A stretch of 64,000 nucleotides of DNA from Lachancea thermotolerans CBS 6340. Its lineage: Eukaryota > Ascomycota > Saccharomycetes > Saccharomycetales > Saccharomycetaceae. The notes beneath the pieces are model-generated. The model did no database searches. It was given only the letters and a program-made list of their open reading frames with translations, and was not told where the DNA came from. Positions 22,263 to 31,605 of the stretch are shown here, piece by piece (the stretch's first letter is position 1; each line of letters starts with the position of its first letter). The translations under genes and the position numbers were made by a program. The stretch covers positions 620,001 to 684,000 of the forward strand of contig NC_013077.1 in the NCBI RefSeq assembly GCF_000142805.1. Direction: 5' to 3'.

Positions 22263-22476
22263 CGAAAACCACTTATGATGACTTCCCTATCAACCTTTGA
22301 AGTTACTCCGGTCATCCTGATCTAAAATACATTTATTTTTTTTTGTAAATTCAAAACTAAGTTTTACAATAGGATGTGAACCACGAATGCGAAAATATAG
22401 TTTTATTCTGAGCTTTCAAACCAATTTTAATCTACATGAAAAAATGCTAGGTAGTAAATCTATCTTTTGAAATGCT

Positions 22477-23940
22477 TTAGGCCTTGCGCTTGCTAGTATG
22501 CTTCTTGCTAAATCTTTGCCCCGAAGGAGAGGTACTCGACGTTGACGCGTTGGCTTTTCTTACCGTCTTGGGTTCCATATGAACTTCAACATTGTTGATC
22601 CTTAAAACGCCTCTTTCTATAGCTTCCGTCTGACAGCGCTGGTCTTCAAAATCTATCACTGCAAATGTCTCCTGAGAGGAGATTTTTCTCACAGTACCAA
22701 ACTCGCTTTCAAGAGCTCTCACCAGCTGCTCGTCTGAAACGCCTCCCGTCCCTCTCACGTAAACTGGATAAAAACCATCTTTGTTCACGTAATAAAACTG
22801 TTTTTTCTTGTAATTCTTAACGTCTTTTAGCTGCCCACTTGGCGATACTGACTTCCTCTCAGGTGCTTTCTTTGGTTGAACTGGTGCTAACTCAGCACGA
22901 ATATATTTAGTAGTGGCATTAGGAACGTCTTTGGATTCCGAGGCGGCCAACTTAGAGGCCCAGTTCATTTTTTTCGCAGGCTCGAGTGCAGGTTTATCAG
23001 CCTCAGGGCTTTTTACTTTCGTGGTCTCGTTATGGTTCAGTTCGGAGGGGAATTGGGCACTAGAGGGAACAGGTGCATCCTCAGCCGTATATGCTTCCTT
23101 TTTAAGATCTGATCTGGCATTTGTCTTCTCTGGCAACACCCCTTCATCAATAATGTTGCTTTCTAAGGCCACCGGGCTCTCCTCAGAACCGTCAAAGTCC
23201 TCGGCTTTTTGAATATCTCCGGCCTCTGCCTCCTGAACAATACCCATGTCATTTGCTTGAAAAGGTTTCTCGGTATCATGTTTCTGCTCATGCTCCGCAA
23301 GCTTAGGTTTATCGGTAAAATGTTGCTGTTCTGCAATTTCTCTATTGTTCTCATTGTTCATGTTATCTTCCCTTTTCTGCGCAATGTTTTGTTCTGAGTC
23401 AATGTGCTGACAGAATGGTTCCTTCAAATAGTCATCTTTTCGAACATCCTTTACAGCACCTGGATTACTCGAAGACGTCTTGCCATCCCTTATTAACGTG
23501 GGAAAGTAAGGAATGAAACGAAGAACATCATTAGTCACATCATAAATTTTAGGATTGCTGGGCACCGGTGCCAACACAAAATTTTGACAGAAGCGGTACG
23601 AAGGGGTGTTAGCCCAGCATAGCTCTCCTAGCGCCAAGATGAGTATACTCGAGTTGTTGGAACCAGTAAACTGAAAGTCACAAGCATCTATTTTGATTTG
23701 TATTGACTTGACTTTCTTGCTATGCCGCGTGTAGAATTTGCTTATGTTTTCCTTTCCTGTTAGCTTAGTCGTAGGTAGAGTGTCAGCTGTATAGTCAAAA
23801 TCCATCTGGTAATTGACATGAGTGAGCTCTGCAGTAGTGGAATACAAATGATGGACTTTGAAAGGATCTTGATGCATCCTCTGGTAATAAGTTTTGAGGA
23901 ACGCGTACCCTACCTCTTGAATGTTGTCGATATCAGTCAT
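22477..23940 (-). CDS. BRE5: Ubp3 cofactor Bre5 (NTF2-like and RRM protein)
   Basis: Regulatory subunit of the deubiquitinase Ubp3, acting in ER-Golgi trafficking and ribophagy; related to animal G3BP. It encodes 487 aa from the ATG at 23940. The NTF2-like domain is at about residues 6-145 (VGYAFLKTYYQRMHQDP... FVLAP). A long acidic, low-complexity middle follows at about 150-370, then a C-terminal RRM at about 385-460 (FYPVYVRGTGG... VIDFEDQRCQTEAIERG) and a basic tail. Order OCA4-BRE5-POP2 merges the YCR095C neighbourhood with YNR051C-YNR052C. Confidence 0.93.
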   Translation of the reverse strand: MTDIDNIQEVGYAFLKTYYQRMHQDPFKVHHLYSTTAELTHVNYQMDFDYTADTLPTTKLTGKENISKFYTRHSKKVKSIQIKIDACDFQFTGSNNSSILILALGELCWANTPSYRFCQNFVLAPVPSNPKIYDVTNDVLRFIPYFPTLIRDGKTSSSNPGAVKDVRKDDYLKEPFCQHIDSEQNIAQKREDNMNNENNREIAEQQHFTDKPKLAEHEQKHDTEKPFQANDMGIVQEAEAGDIQKAEDFDGSEESPVALESNIIDEGVLPEKTNARSDLKKEAYTAEDAPVPSSAQFPSELNHNETTKVKSPEADKPALEPAKKMNWASKLAASESKDVPNATTKYIRAELAPVQPKKAPERKSVSPSGQLKDVKNYKKKQFYYVNKDGFYPVYVRGTGGVSDEQLVRALESEFGTVRKISSQETFAVIDFEDQRCQTEAIERGVLRINNVEVHMEPKTVRKANASTSSTSPSGQRFSKKHTSKRKA

Positions 23941-24271
23941 GATTATCCAGTTTTTCTATCAGTAGCAATCAAACAAAGAAGGATATATTTGAACAAAGAA
24001 GAGGTTGAATTTAACAGGTATTTCACTCGGGAATCTGTTGACTTGACCCACACACAGTTCCCCGCTGTTCGCTCAATTACGTTTGATGGCCTCACTTCTC
24101 TCTGTAACTAACGTATTATTAGTTCTGCACAATATGATTTTTTAGCACGCTAAAAATTTTTCCTTTTATCGTCGGCTACGTGACGAACAATCCTTAGTTG
24201 AACCATTTATTAAATATGGATGTATAGTACAGATGCCAGTTAGAAAGCCTCTTGAGTCTCAAAATACGCAT
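23941..24271. other. BRE5 promoter / POP2 3' flank
   Basis: Upstream of BRE5 and downstream of POP2. No gene or recognised control element seen. Confidence 0.4.
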
Positions 24272-25540
24272 TTACTCATTGGTTATCCCGTAGATCATGT
24301 TTTTATAGCGAGTTAAGTCGGGCCCCAATTGTGGTTGAGGAAGAGGTAGATTTAGAAGAGTAGTAAAGGTGAGTAGAGCAAGTAGACTTTGACCTGCTGT
24401 CGAAGAAAAGAGGGAGAAGCGCGGAATTCCCAATTCATCCGCCATAGTCTCTAGAGTGAATTGAGGTTGATGCTGTTGTTGCAGCTGACTGGGGTGTTGT
24501 TGAGAAAACTTATTGATTAAGTTGAGATCATAGAAGTTTGGCACGAATTGTTGAACCCACCATACATAATCCTCCTTGTTGTTTGGCATTGAATTATTCA
24601 TGAGCATGTTAACAAGAAACCCGAAGTCGTAGGCAGCATGGTAACTTACCCAAGTAACATTATCCGATATTAGGCCTGAGTCAATTAAGAGCTGGGCGAA
24701 TTCGAAAGCCAAGACTCCAAAGTTTTGATGTCGCTCAAAGTTTATTCCTGATTTTTTCAGCAGTTCTAATGATTCTGCGGACACCATCTCCTTTGTAACA
24801 TCAAAATGGAAGTTAAATTGCCAAGTGGAATGTTTATTCTCCGGTTTATTTCCGTTTGCATCGCTCAAAGAGATTCCTATTTGCACCGGATTGAGCAAGT
24901 CAACGTTTGCCCTCATTGTTTGGTAGTGGTAATCATTTTTCGACCGAAAATTACCCATAGGTCTGGCTATGGTACCAACAAACTCCGTGCTGATTGAAAC
25001 ATAGTTGTATTGGTCTACGAGCTTTCTTATGCTCATGAATTCGGCATGGAGGTTGTTACTCCACACCTCGCGCACTACAAAATAGGTAGGTGGAGGAAGG
25101 GAGAAAGACCCCATTGCAAGCTGTGGGTGGATAGCACCTGAGGGAGGACCCATTCCAGATGTACCATGTTGCACCATGCCAACACCAGGAGGAAGGCCAG
25201 CGAGACTGCCCAGAGCCGCTGAGGTTGCATTTTGGCTGCCATTATTGAGCATTTGTTGTGTCTGGCTTTGACGCTGCGGAACTTGTTGTTGCCCAAATGC
25301 AGCGTTGGCCGCTTCAAGCTTTTGTTTCAGTAAATAAACATTCTGCAAGTTTTGGTTCTTTTCTATGCCGTGAACGTCTTGTACAAGGCCGCCTTGCTGT
25401 TGCTGTAGGCGAGCCTGTAGGAGTTGAGGAGAAAATATTTGTGGACCTATTCCAGGGGGGTGTTGATGCTGCTGCGTCTGTTGTGGGAAGAATTGCTCCC
25501 CGATTGGCAGCTCGTGAATCTGACGATTAACAGACTGCAT
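24272..25540 (-). CDS. POP2: CCR4-NOT deadenylase subunit Pop2 (Caf1)
   Basis: RNase D-type deadenylase that bridges Ccr4 to Not1. I chose the ATG at 25540 (422 aa) because MQSVNRQ...EQFF aligns with the S. cerevisiae start MQSMN...EQFF; an in-frame ATG at 25588 would add 16 residues. The N-terminal ~160 residues are Gln-rich. The catalytic domain starts near 165 (FVVREVWSNNLHAEF). Exo I reads SISTEF, so the first acidic residue of the DEDD set is Ser, as in S. cerevisiae Pop2; later motifs (NFHFD, SYHAAYDFGFL, NFYDLNL) are present. Its partner Not1 is encoded at 7176-13685. Confidence 0.94.
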   Translation of the reverse strand: MQSVNRQIHELPIGEQFFPQQTQQHQHPPGIGPQIFSPQLLQARLQQQQGGLVQDVHGIEKNQNLQNVYLLKQKLEAANAAFGQQQVPQRQSQTQQMLNNGSQNATSAALGSLAGLPPGVGMVQHGTSGMGPPSGAIHPQLAMGSFSLPPPTYFVVREVWSNNLHAEFMSIRKLVDQYNYVSISTEFVGTIARPMGNFRSKNDYHYQTMRANVDLLNPVQIGISLSDANGNKPENKHSTWQFNFHFDVTKEMVSAESLELLKKSGINFERHQNFGVLAFEFAQLLIDSGLISDNVTWVSYHAAYDFGFLVNMLMNNSMPNNKEDYVWWVQQFVPNFYDLNLINKFSQQHPSQLQQQHQPQFTLETMADELGIPRFSLFSSTAGQSLLALLTFTTLLNLPLPQPQLGPDLTRYKNMIYGITNE

Positions 25541-25873
25541 CAAGAGTTGTAAACGTGAGATTTTGGTTCTAGTTCCTTTGATACGCATTCAACATCATTA
25601 TCTTCAAATTTTCAATATTAATCTATATGGGGAATACAAGTCAGGTGCTTCGAATACATCTATGAATACATCATTAGTGCTCTGTAAATCTTGAATTCCA
25701 AACAATTATTATAAACAGGAAAGCTACCGAGGAAGCTTTAAGGCTCAAAAGGATCCCGTCGGCAACTTCTAAGGGCCCAGAGGTGGTTCCATTGGAATAA
25801 AAGTAATTAATATACATAGCCCTTTCTCGAGAAAAGATAATTATAACGCCGCTCTAAATACTTATAGCACCAA
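25541..25873. other. POP2 promoter / NOG2 3' flank
   Basis: Intergenic. The first part is open in the POP2 frame up to an ATG at 25588. No other element recognised. Confidence 0.4.
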
Positions 25874-27803
25874 TCAACTTTTTATCTTCTTAGCGTGTTG
25901 ATCCGAACTTGATTGATCTTGGGCGCTCCTTTTCTTTTGAGACGAATCCTGCTCAGCCGAGCGCTCAACCTTCTCTGGAGGGGGCATAAACCAGGGTATT
26001 TTTCCTCTGTTGAAGTCGTTCAGGACTTGCTTGGAAACGCCGGACTCATCAGGCTCACCGCCCTTCAGAAGGCGTCCTTGCTTTCTTGCCAACATTTCAA
26101 TAAAATCAACCGAGTCTTTCCAACCTGATATCTCATAGGTCCTTTCAAGGTGTTTTCTTTGACACCTCCTTAGTACACCAGGAATATATTGTTCAGGATG
26201 AGAAACGTGCTCCACTCTCACTACGCCTCTAAATAAAACATCTTCTTCAGTGTCTTTTGCTGATGGTGGTACAATTCCGGGACAGTCAATCAAAAAAATT
26301 TTTTTCATCAAAGTGATGTATTGCCATACCTTTGTTTCACCGGGAATAGGAGCAACCTGGCACACTTTCTTCTTCCTTAAAGTATTGATGATCGATGACT
26401 TTCCTGTATTTGGATAACCAATGAAACCTACCGAAATTTGCTTTCTGTCTTTGTGCAGTAGCGAGAATTGACGCAAAAGCTGAATCAGGGAACCTTTTCC
26501 AAAGGAGTTAGTAATAGATGCGTGAAAAGCTAGCGTTGGTCGCTCACTTGATAGATGCTTAACCCATGCGGCCTGGTGCTCGTTAGTAAAATAAAGTTCA
26601 AACAATTCCAAAAATCGAACTCTGAAGTGACAAAAACGTTTTGATATTTCACAATGTAAGGCACCTTACTACGAAAACGGGAAAAGTTAGCGCGTTACTG
26701 AGGAACACGCATCCCGAGCTCAACTCTTAGGTGCCTCGCTACTCAAAAATGATGGTGGCATATCTTTAAAACAAAAATTGCCCACCAAACCCTCCAAAAA
26801 TGCATCCAAAACGGACACGATAGGAGAAGCGAGTAGTATTAATCTTCCAAAACTTTAACAGACGTTTTCGTTGAGATATGTTCTATTAAGAACGGAAAAT
26901 ATCCTGACTTGAAGTTTTGGGAAACGTTTTGTTCCTCCAGGTATTCAGATTGGAAAAAAGCAGAAAACTGCGAATAAAAAAAGCAAAACATACCGCAACC
27001 CAAGTGGGTACTAAATCGCACTTATTAAGCACGAATATCAAATGTTTATGAGGGGTTTCCTTGCGCATATATTCCTCGACGGATTTGCACCTTGTTCCTA
27101 AAGGATCTCTGGCGTCCAGAACGTGGATAACAACGTCTGAAGAGTCTATCACTTTGTAAAGCTCATTCCAAATACGCTTGGATTGCCCTTTGCTAAAAAT
27201 GGCCTCCTTTGCGGTTTGAGTCCAACCATCCTCATTTTGCTCATTTTGAGCCATCAAACCTAGCGTAGAGTCGAGCTCCCGTTTCTCCTCGAATTGCTCA
27301 TTGTGCTTCACTGCGTTTTCGGCCAGTTCTTCCAAGCTTGAAGCAGCCACTCGAGGTTTTTTCCGTTGAGACTTGGGGCCAAACGTTTGTTCAAAACTCT
27401 CAGTCTCCAGAATTTTGGCCGTTGGAGACTCTTGAACATCTTTCTCATCCAGGAGGGAAAGTGGAAGCTTGTTACGCCTCAAAAGCACCTGATAATTGTT
27501 CTTCTCGGTGTCGCCTAACGCTTCTCTAAAATGCGTCAATGCGTCCTGTGATATGACTCTGGTATTCCCAAACCACCGGCGGTCAGGCTGAACTCTGGCC
27601 GTCGGTACCTCAACTCCTTGCAACGGTGCCGCCCTAATCAAATCGCCCTTCTTGTTACGTATGGATTTGCCATCCGTGTACATGTTCAGAAACTGCACTT
27701 TCTTGGCATCACGATAAAAGTTTTCACCTTTGACCCGCAGATTTCCATCGCGGGTATCGTTTTGGCGGACTCTTCTTTGTTTCTCCTTCTTACCAGTACC
27801 CAT
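25874..27803 (-). CDS. NOG2: nucleolar GTPase Nog2, two exons
   Basis: Circularly permuted GTPase needed for late nuclear maturation of the 60S ribosomal subunit. Exons are 26994-27803 and 25874-26572, giving 502 aa (S. cerevisiae Nog2 has 486). The start is [11 protein letters not shown]; an in-frame ATG five codons earlier (27818) is less likely. G motifs appear in permuted order: DARDP, NKCD near residue 264 at the end of exon 1, then GYPNTGKSS and DCPG in exon 2. The junction restores the family block [17 protein letters not shown]. The intron is GTATGT...TACTAAC...CAG, with the branch A only 10 nt from the 3' splice site. It contains an H/ACA snoRNA, as the S. cerevisiae gene hosts snR191. 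PAC and RRPE sites lie upstream. Confidence 0.96.
26573..26993 (-). other. NOG2 intron
   Basis: 421-nt intron with 5' GTATGT, branch box TACTAAC at 26582-26588 and 3' CAG at 26573-26575. The splice positions are fixed by the conserved protein around the junction. Most of its length is the snoRNA described separately. Confidence 0.92.
26652..26924 (-). ncRNA. snR191: intronic H/ACA snoRNA (snR191 homologue)
   Basis: Inside the NOG2 intron the minus strand shows the H/ACA layout. A 9-bp stem, CCAAAACTT (26912-26920) with AAGTTTTGG (26847-26855), closes the 5' hairpin. One base later comes an H box AGATTA (ANANNA, 26840-26845). An 8-bp perfect stem, AGGCACCT (26729-26736) with AGGTGCCT (26659-26666), closes the 3' hairpin. 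It is followed by an ACA box (26655-26657) exactly 3 nt from the inferred 3' end. An internal CTACTC/GAGTAG pairing suggests an extra helix, in line with the unusual length. In S. cerevisiae the NOG2 intron hosts snR191, which guides pseudouridines in 25S rRNA. The 5' end is approximate. Confidence 0.85.
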
Positions 27804-27892
27804 GGTGACGAATAACAAGCTTTGACGACTTCAAACCTCCCAAGAGTGTTATCTGATTCGCCAGCTATGAGTGTTAACCAAAGGAAAGCGAT

Positions 27893-27914
27893 GCGATGAG
27901 CATGAGAAAATTTT
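27893..27914. promoter_or_regulatory. PAC and RRPE elements upstream of NOG2
   Basis: GCGATGAG (PAC, bound by Dot6/Tod6) at 27893-27900 and AAAATTTT (RRPE, bound by Stb3) at 27907-27914, 90-110 bp upstream of the NOG2 ATG. The close pairing is the signature of ribosome-biogenesis regulon promoters in Saccharomycetaceae and fits the job of NOG2. Confidence 0.82.
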
Positions 27915-27968
27915 TATATAAAAGGAAAACGCCCAAATATCTACGTATGTACGAAAATTTGTCTGAGT

Positions 27969-28877
27969 TCAAAGTAAGTTCTTAATAACTCCCTCGAGAC
28001 GGCCAGAAGATGCCTTCTTAAGGTGTTCTGGACCAGATGCTCTATTAGTAGTGACCTTCCGCTGTTTAAAATGAGCAGGAGCAGGCTGCGAATCAGAGTT
28101 TTCATTGCTCGTGGCTTCGGAGACGTTCGAACGCTTTTTGCTTCTTATGTTGTTTAGCATTTTGCTCTTTTCAATGTTCCGAATGAACTCTGCGTTCATT
28201 TTGTTAGCTTGAGACACCTCGAGCTGCAATTTTGCTTGTCTCACATCGTTCTCACGAGCTATTTGTTCTGTAAGATCAGCCCACTTGAAACCCGACAAAT
28301 ACTTGACATTCATAACATCATCGTGGTAGAAGCTGCCCTTTTTTCCTCCAAGAATGTTACCGTTAAGTGTACTTGCGCAAAGCTTGGCATCTTTTTTACG
28401 CACAAACTCAGCCCAGCCCTCTTCAAACATAACCTTCTTGTTGCCACCGCCTTTGACTCTATTCTTATGTCTCTGTTCGTCCTCGCGCTTCAAAAATAGT
28501 CGATCAACTTCTCCAAACCTTGAAAGAATTTGTCTCATCTTAGCGGGCTTCATGTAAGGTGGAATCTTGGAAAGATAAACCACTCCAGTCTTGTGCTTAC
28601 TCTTTTTTGACGCTCTGAGTTTCTTGAGTCTCTCCAACTTTTCCTGTTTGATATCTTCTGAACTAACAGGTTTTGGGTTTTCCTCAAGTTCATGTGCAGA
28701 AGCCTTTTTACGTGACTTGCTCACTTGGCCTGCAGTATCTACTTCGCTGTCTTCTTCTTCACTATCAATCTGATCATCGAAGACATCTTTACCTTGGAAC
28801 TTTCTCTTGTCCACAAGTAGAACATCATGGTCATCTTCCGAAATATAGCCCTCGCTGTCGCTACTTTCGCTGGCCAT
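27969..28877 (-). CDS. ESF2: 18S rRNA processing factor Esf2
   Basis: Small-subunit processome component that helps early pre-rRNA cleavage and stimulates the helicase Dbp8; 302 aa (S. cerevisiae Esf2 has 316). An acidic N-terminus (residues 1-50) is followed by a Lys-rich stretch and an atypical RRM of the ABT1/Esf2 type at about residues 98-190 (VVYLSKIPPYMKPAKMRQIL, GRF-like GEVDRLFLK, GWAEFVRKKDAKLCASTLNG). A basic C-terminus follows. The block RKKDAK...YLSGFKWADLTEQIA is family-specific. It lies next to NOG2 as in YNR053C-YNR054C, with 165 bp between. Confidence 0.94.
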   Translation of the reverse strand: MASESSDSEGYISEDDHDVLLVDKRKFQGKDVFDDQIDSEEEDSEVDTAGQVSKSRKKASAHELEENPKPVSSEDIKQEKLERLKKLRASKKSKHKTGVVYLSKIPPYMKPAKMRQILSRFGEVDRLFLKREDEQRHKNRVKGGGNKKVMFEEGWAEFVRKKDAKLCASTLNGNILGGKKGSFYHDDVMNVKYLSGFKWADLTEQIARENDVRQAKLQLEVSQANKMNAEFIRNIEKSKMLNNIRSKKRSNVSEATSNENSDSQPAPAHFKQRKVTTNRASGPEHLKKASSGRLEGVIKNLL

Positions 28878-28893
28878 TGTAATCCTGCTTAGA

Positions 28894-28901
28894 GCGATGA
28901 G
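28894..28901. promoter_or_regulatory. PAC element upstream of ESF2
   Basis: GCGATGAG 16 bp upstream of the ESF2 ATG. It is a perfect PAC core but unusually close to the start codon, so it may lie in the 5' leader. No clean RRPE accompanies it. Confidence 0.5.
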
Positions 28902-30305
28902 CTTACTGATGGAAAGTTTACTTGGATTTTTTTCTACTTACGTCTCAACGTTAACTGTTACAATTTTACTACGGCAGAGGCGAGGAAGGGATACAAGAAA
29001 CTTAAAACATGGGGGAGAAATTTGAAACTGTGAGACCATAACTTTTCCAGGTGGAGGTGCGTATTTTCATGTTTGTTTCGTGGTCTTTAAATGTACTTTT
29101 TTTGCTCAGTTAAATTTTCCCCAATCAAGTTAGCATTTTCAAGCTTAGTTTATAACAGCAGCTTTATGTCAACACCAATACTTTCGTAAAGTTGCTGCGC
29201 AACAATATGCGTTCTGTTGTAATTCCTCAGCTTTGGGGCAGCCAAAAATCTCGAAGCTAAACAGAGACAATTTGGCAATCTTCTTTCCTAGATGAGCTTG
29301 CGACGTTAAGGAAAGACACTGAAATCAAAGGGCAGTTAAAGGCGCACGTTGCTACGATATTTTAGAGAATTTTCTTAATAGGTGTGAGTTTGTACTACAC
29401 TTAGTATGGATACCTAACGTCGATTAGTATTCTTCTTTCATCTCGAGGTTTTACTGTCTACGGCTTCTGAACACATTCCATGGCAGCTCAAATTATGTAT
29501 TCCAATTAACATTTCATCAAGTGCTGTATCTCTTCCTTAATTTTAAATAGCCATAAAGCAATGCGACCTCCATGAAAACCAATAATTCCCTTGAAGGTTC
29601 TGACTTCTAACTTTCACGGGCAACAAACATAAATGAAATCAAAAAACTTGTGCTAGTTGTGATCCCCTAAATTCTGAATCTAAAGCAGGCTAAGCTGCGG
29701 GCCAGTCAGAAGAGATGCTTCCACTGAAACTTGAGCCGAAATGATTTTAAAGCGTTTAAAATGAAAAATTACATTCTTTTAGCCCAGATTACAAATTGAG
29801 AACAGTCATGAAGGCAACCGAAGGCTCAGGAAAGTGCTTTTTGGTAAAGAGATTAGCTGCTTTGTTGCTGCTTTATATCGACCTCTTACATTTTCCATGG
29901 AAATATGGCAAGCCTTCGAGTTTAGAGAACACAAGCATGAATGCACTGATTACATTTTAAGATGCCCCTCTCTATGGACTTCTCCTCTCTCTGAGTGTAG
30001 ACCCTGCATATTGTCTGCGCAAATTGAATCAGGGTCCTCGAAATTTTTACTTGTATCCACTGTAAAGGTTACATGGTTTACATTCAAAGCTTGAAAAACA
30101 CGCTAGCTTTTCTGCGGATCCCAGAAGGCACGCAGCAATACAGAAGATATAAATGATTACATAATATTGGACCCTGAAGACGCGTTCGCATGAATGTTCC
30201 AGTCACGATTGATCAGGGTGCTAAGTTGAGATTTCTTGCCGCAGAATTGATACGCACGAGGCTTTTCTTTGATGAAAACCATGCTCTGATTAAGCGATGA
30301 GGAAA
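28902..30305. other. gene-free interval between ESF2 and the ZIP transporter
   Basis: Divergent intergenic region of about 1.5 kb. In S. cerevisiae HOL1 follows ESF2; no HOL1 coding sequence is visible here. The 86-codon frame at 29834-30094 starts at GTG and is not recognisable. A degenerate Zap1-like sequence (ACTGTAAAGGT, two mismatches) is near 30059. Confidence 0.5.
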
Positions 30306-30316
30306 ACCCTGAGGGT
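30306..30316. promoter_or_regulatory. candidate zinc-responsive element (Zap1 site)
   Basis: ACCCTGAGGGT is a perfect 11-bp palindrome that differs at one position from the Zap1 consensus ACCYYNAAGGT. It lies 111-121 bp upstream of the ZIP transporter ATG and just before a TATATAAA box (30340-30347). Zap1 activates ZRT1 and ZRT2 in S. cerevisiae when zinc is low, so position and palindrome both fit. Confidence 0.6.
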
Positions 30317-30426
30317 TAGACAATGGACAATGTTTTTAATATATAAAGCACTTTGAAAAGCTCGCTATAATCGGCGATGATAGAACAAGCTTCAAAACCC
30401 AACTATTTTCCACATTGAAAACCCCC

Positions 30427-31605
30427 ATGTTTACCCAACGTCATTCTCATAGTCACGCAGGAAGCCATGATGAAGCCAGCTTAGCGGAGGCATCCTCGAG
30501 TGCAGCCTGGTGGGCTCAGTGGGACCCAAACACAGTGACGATTTGGGATGACACTGTGCCAACTTCGTGGAAAAAATGTGCTTTGGATGGCGTGTATTTT
30601 GGAGGAAGCGAATATCAAGGAAGCCTTAATGCGCGTATTTCATCCATCTTCGTGATCCTTTTCGTCAGTACTTCTTTTACGTTGCTGCCAGTAATCTTTA
30701 CGAAAGTCAAAGGCATCAAGGTCCCAAAAGCCTGTTACCTATTTGCCCGTTACTTTGGTACTGGTGTTATCATTGCAACCGCGTTTATTCATCTCATGGA
30801 ACATTCCTATATGTCCATTGGTAGCAATAGTTGCGTCGGTTCAAGCGGCAGATGGGCTGACTACTCTTGGTGCTCGGGGATCGTACTCACAACAGTTTTT
30901 GTCGTATTTCTTGTTGATTTATTGAGCGAAGTGTACATTGAGCGGAAATTTGGTATCTCTTGTTCTCACGGCGACTTAGTTGAAGGTGCAATTTCCGATA
31001 ATAATCCCAGATTAAAAGAAAACGATGCAGAGACCGGATCTCCCGTGATTTCAAATAAGGACGATGTGAGCTACGACGTGGTGTCCGGCGTAAATTCGGA
31101 AATAGCTGTAAAACCATTTGAATCTCAAATAGGGGCCTTCTTGGTGATGGAGTTTGGTATAATTTTCCATTCTGTCATGATCGGGCTTGAACTTGGGACT
31201 ACAGGCGAAGAGTTTTCCATATTGTACCCTGTAATTGTGTTTCATCAATCTTTTGAGGGTCTGGGAATTGGTGCGAGACTTATTTCTATAGCATTTCCTG
31301 AGGGCAAAAAATGGTGGCCCTATGCTTTGTGCATACTTTATGGGGCAACAACTCCAATCGCTATCGCCATAGGCTTAGGAGTAAGAATGTCTTATAATGC
31401 TCATTCCTTTAAAATGAGTATTATTTCTGGAGTCCTTGATGCCATCGCTGCTGGAATCTTGATCTACACTGGACTCGTGGAACTTTTGGCAAGGGATTTC
31501 ATGTTTGATCCAAACAGGACCAAAAACTTGAAGAAGCTAACATTCATGATTATTTGTACTTTTTCTGGTGCTGGCTTGATGGCGTTGCTTGGCAGATGGG
31601 CTTAA
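30427..31605 (+). CDS. ZIP-family zinc transporter (Zrt1/Zrt2-like)
   Basis: Plasma-membrane importer of Zn2+ of the fungal ZIP family; 392 aa from the ATG at 30427 (the frame extends four codons upstream only from TTG). A His-rich N-terminus (RHSHSHAGSHDE) precedes the first membrane segment near residue 70. Eight membrane segments are expected and the hydrophobic pattern fits. The metal-site helices carry FHSVMIGLELG and VFHQSFEGLGIG, the ZIP signature. The cytosolic loop between segments 3 and 4 (about residues 178-230) is poor in His, unlike many ZIPs. Whether it is the ZRT1 or ZRT2 orthologue cannot be decided by eye. Confidence 0.92.
   Translation: MFTQRHSHSHAGSHDEASLAEASSSAAWWAQWDPNTVTIWDDTVPTSWKKCALDGVYFGGSEYQGSLNARISSIFVILFVSTSFTLLPVIFTKVKGIKVPKACYLFARYFGTGVIIATAFIHLMEHSYMSIGSNSCVGSSGRWADYSWCSGIVLTTVFVVFLVDLLSEVYIERKFGISCSHGDLVEGAISDNNPRLKENDAETGSPVISNKDDVSYDVVSGVNSEIAVKPFESQIGAFLVMEFGIIFHSVMIGLELGTTGEEFSILYPVIVFHQSFEGLGIGARLISIAFPEGKKWWPYALCILYGATTPIAIAIGLGVRMSYNAHSFKMSIISGVLDAIAAGILIYTGLVELLARDFMFDPNRTKNLKKLTFMIICTFSGAGLMALLGRWA

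Noticed and set aside
29834-30094. 86-codon frame upstream of the ZIP gene
   Set aside because: It starts at GTG and shows no recognisable family or domain.
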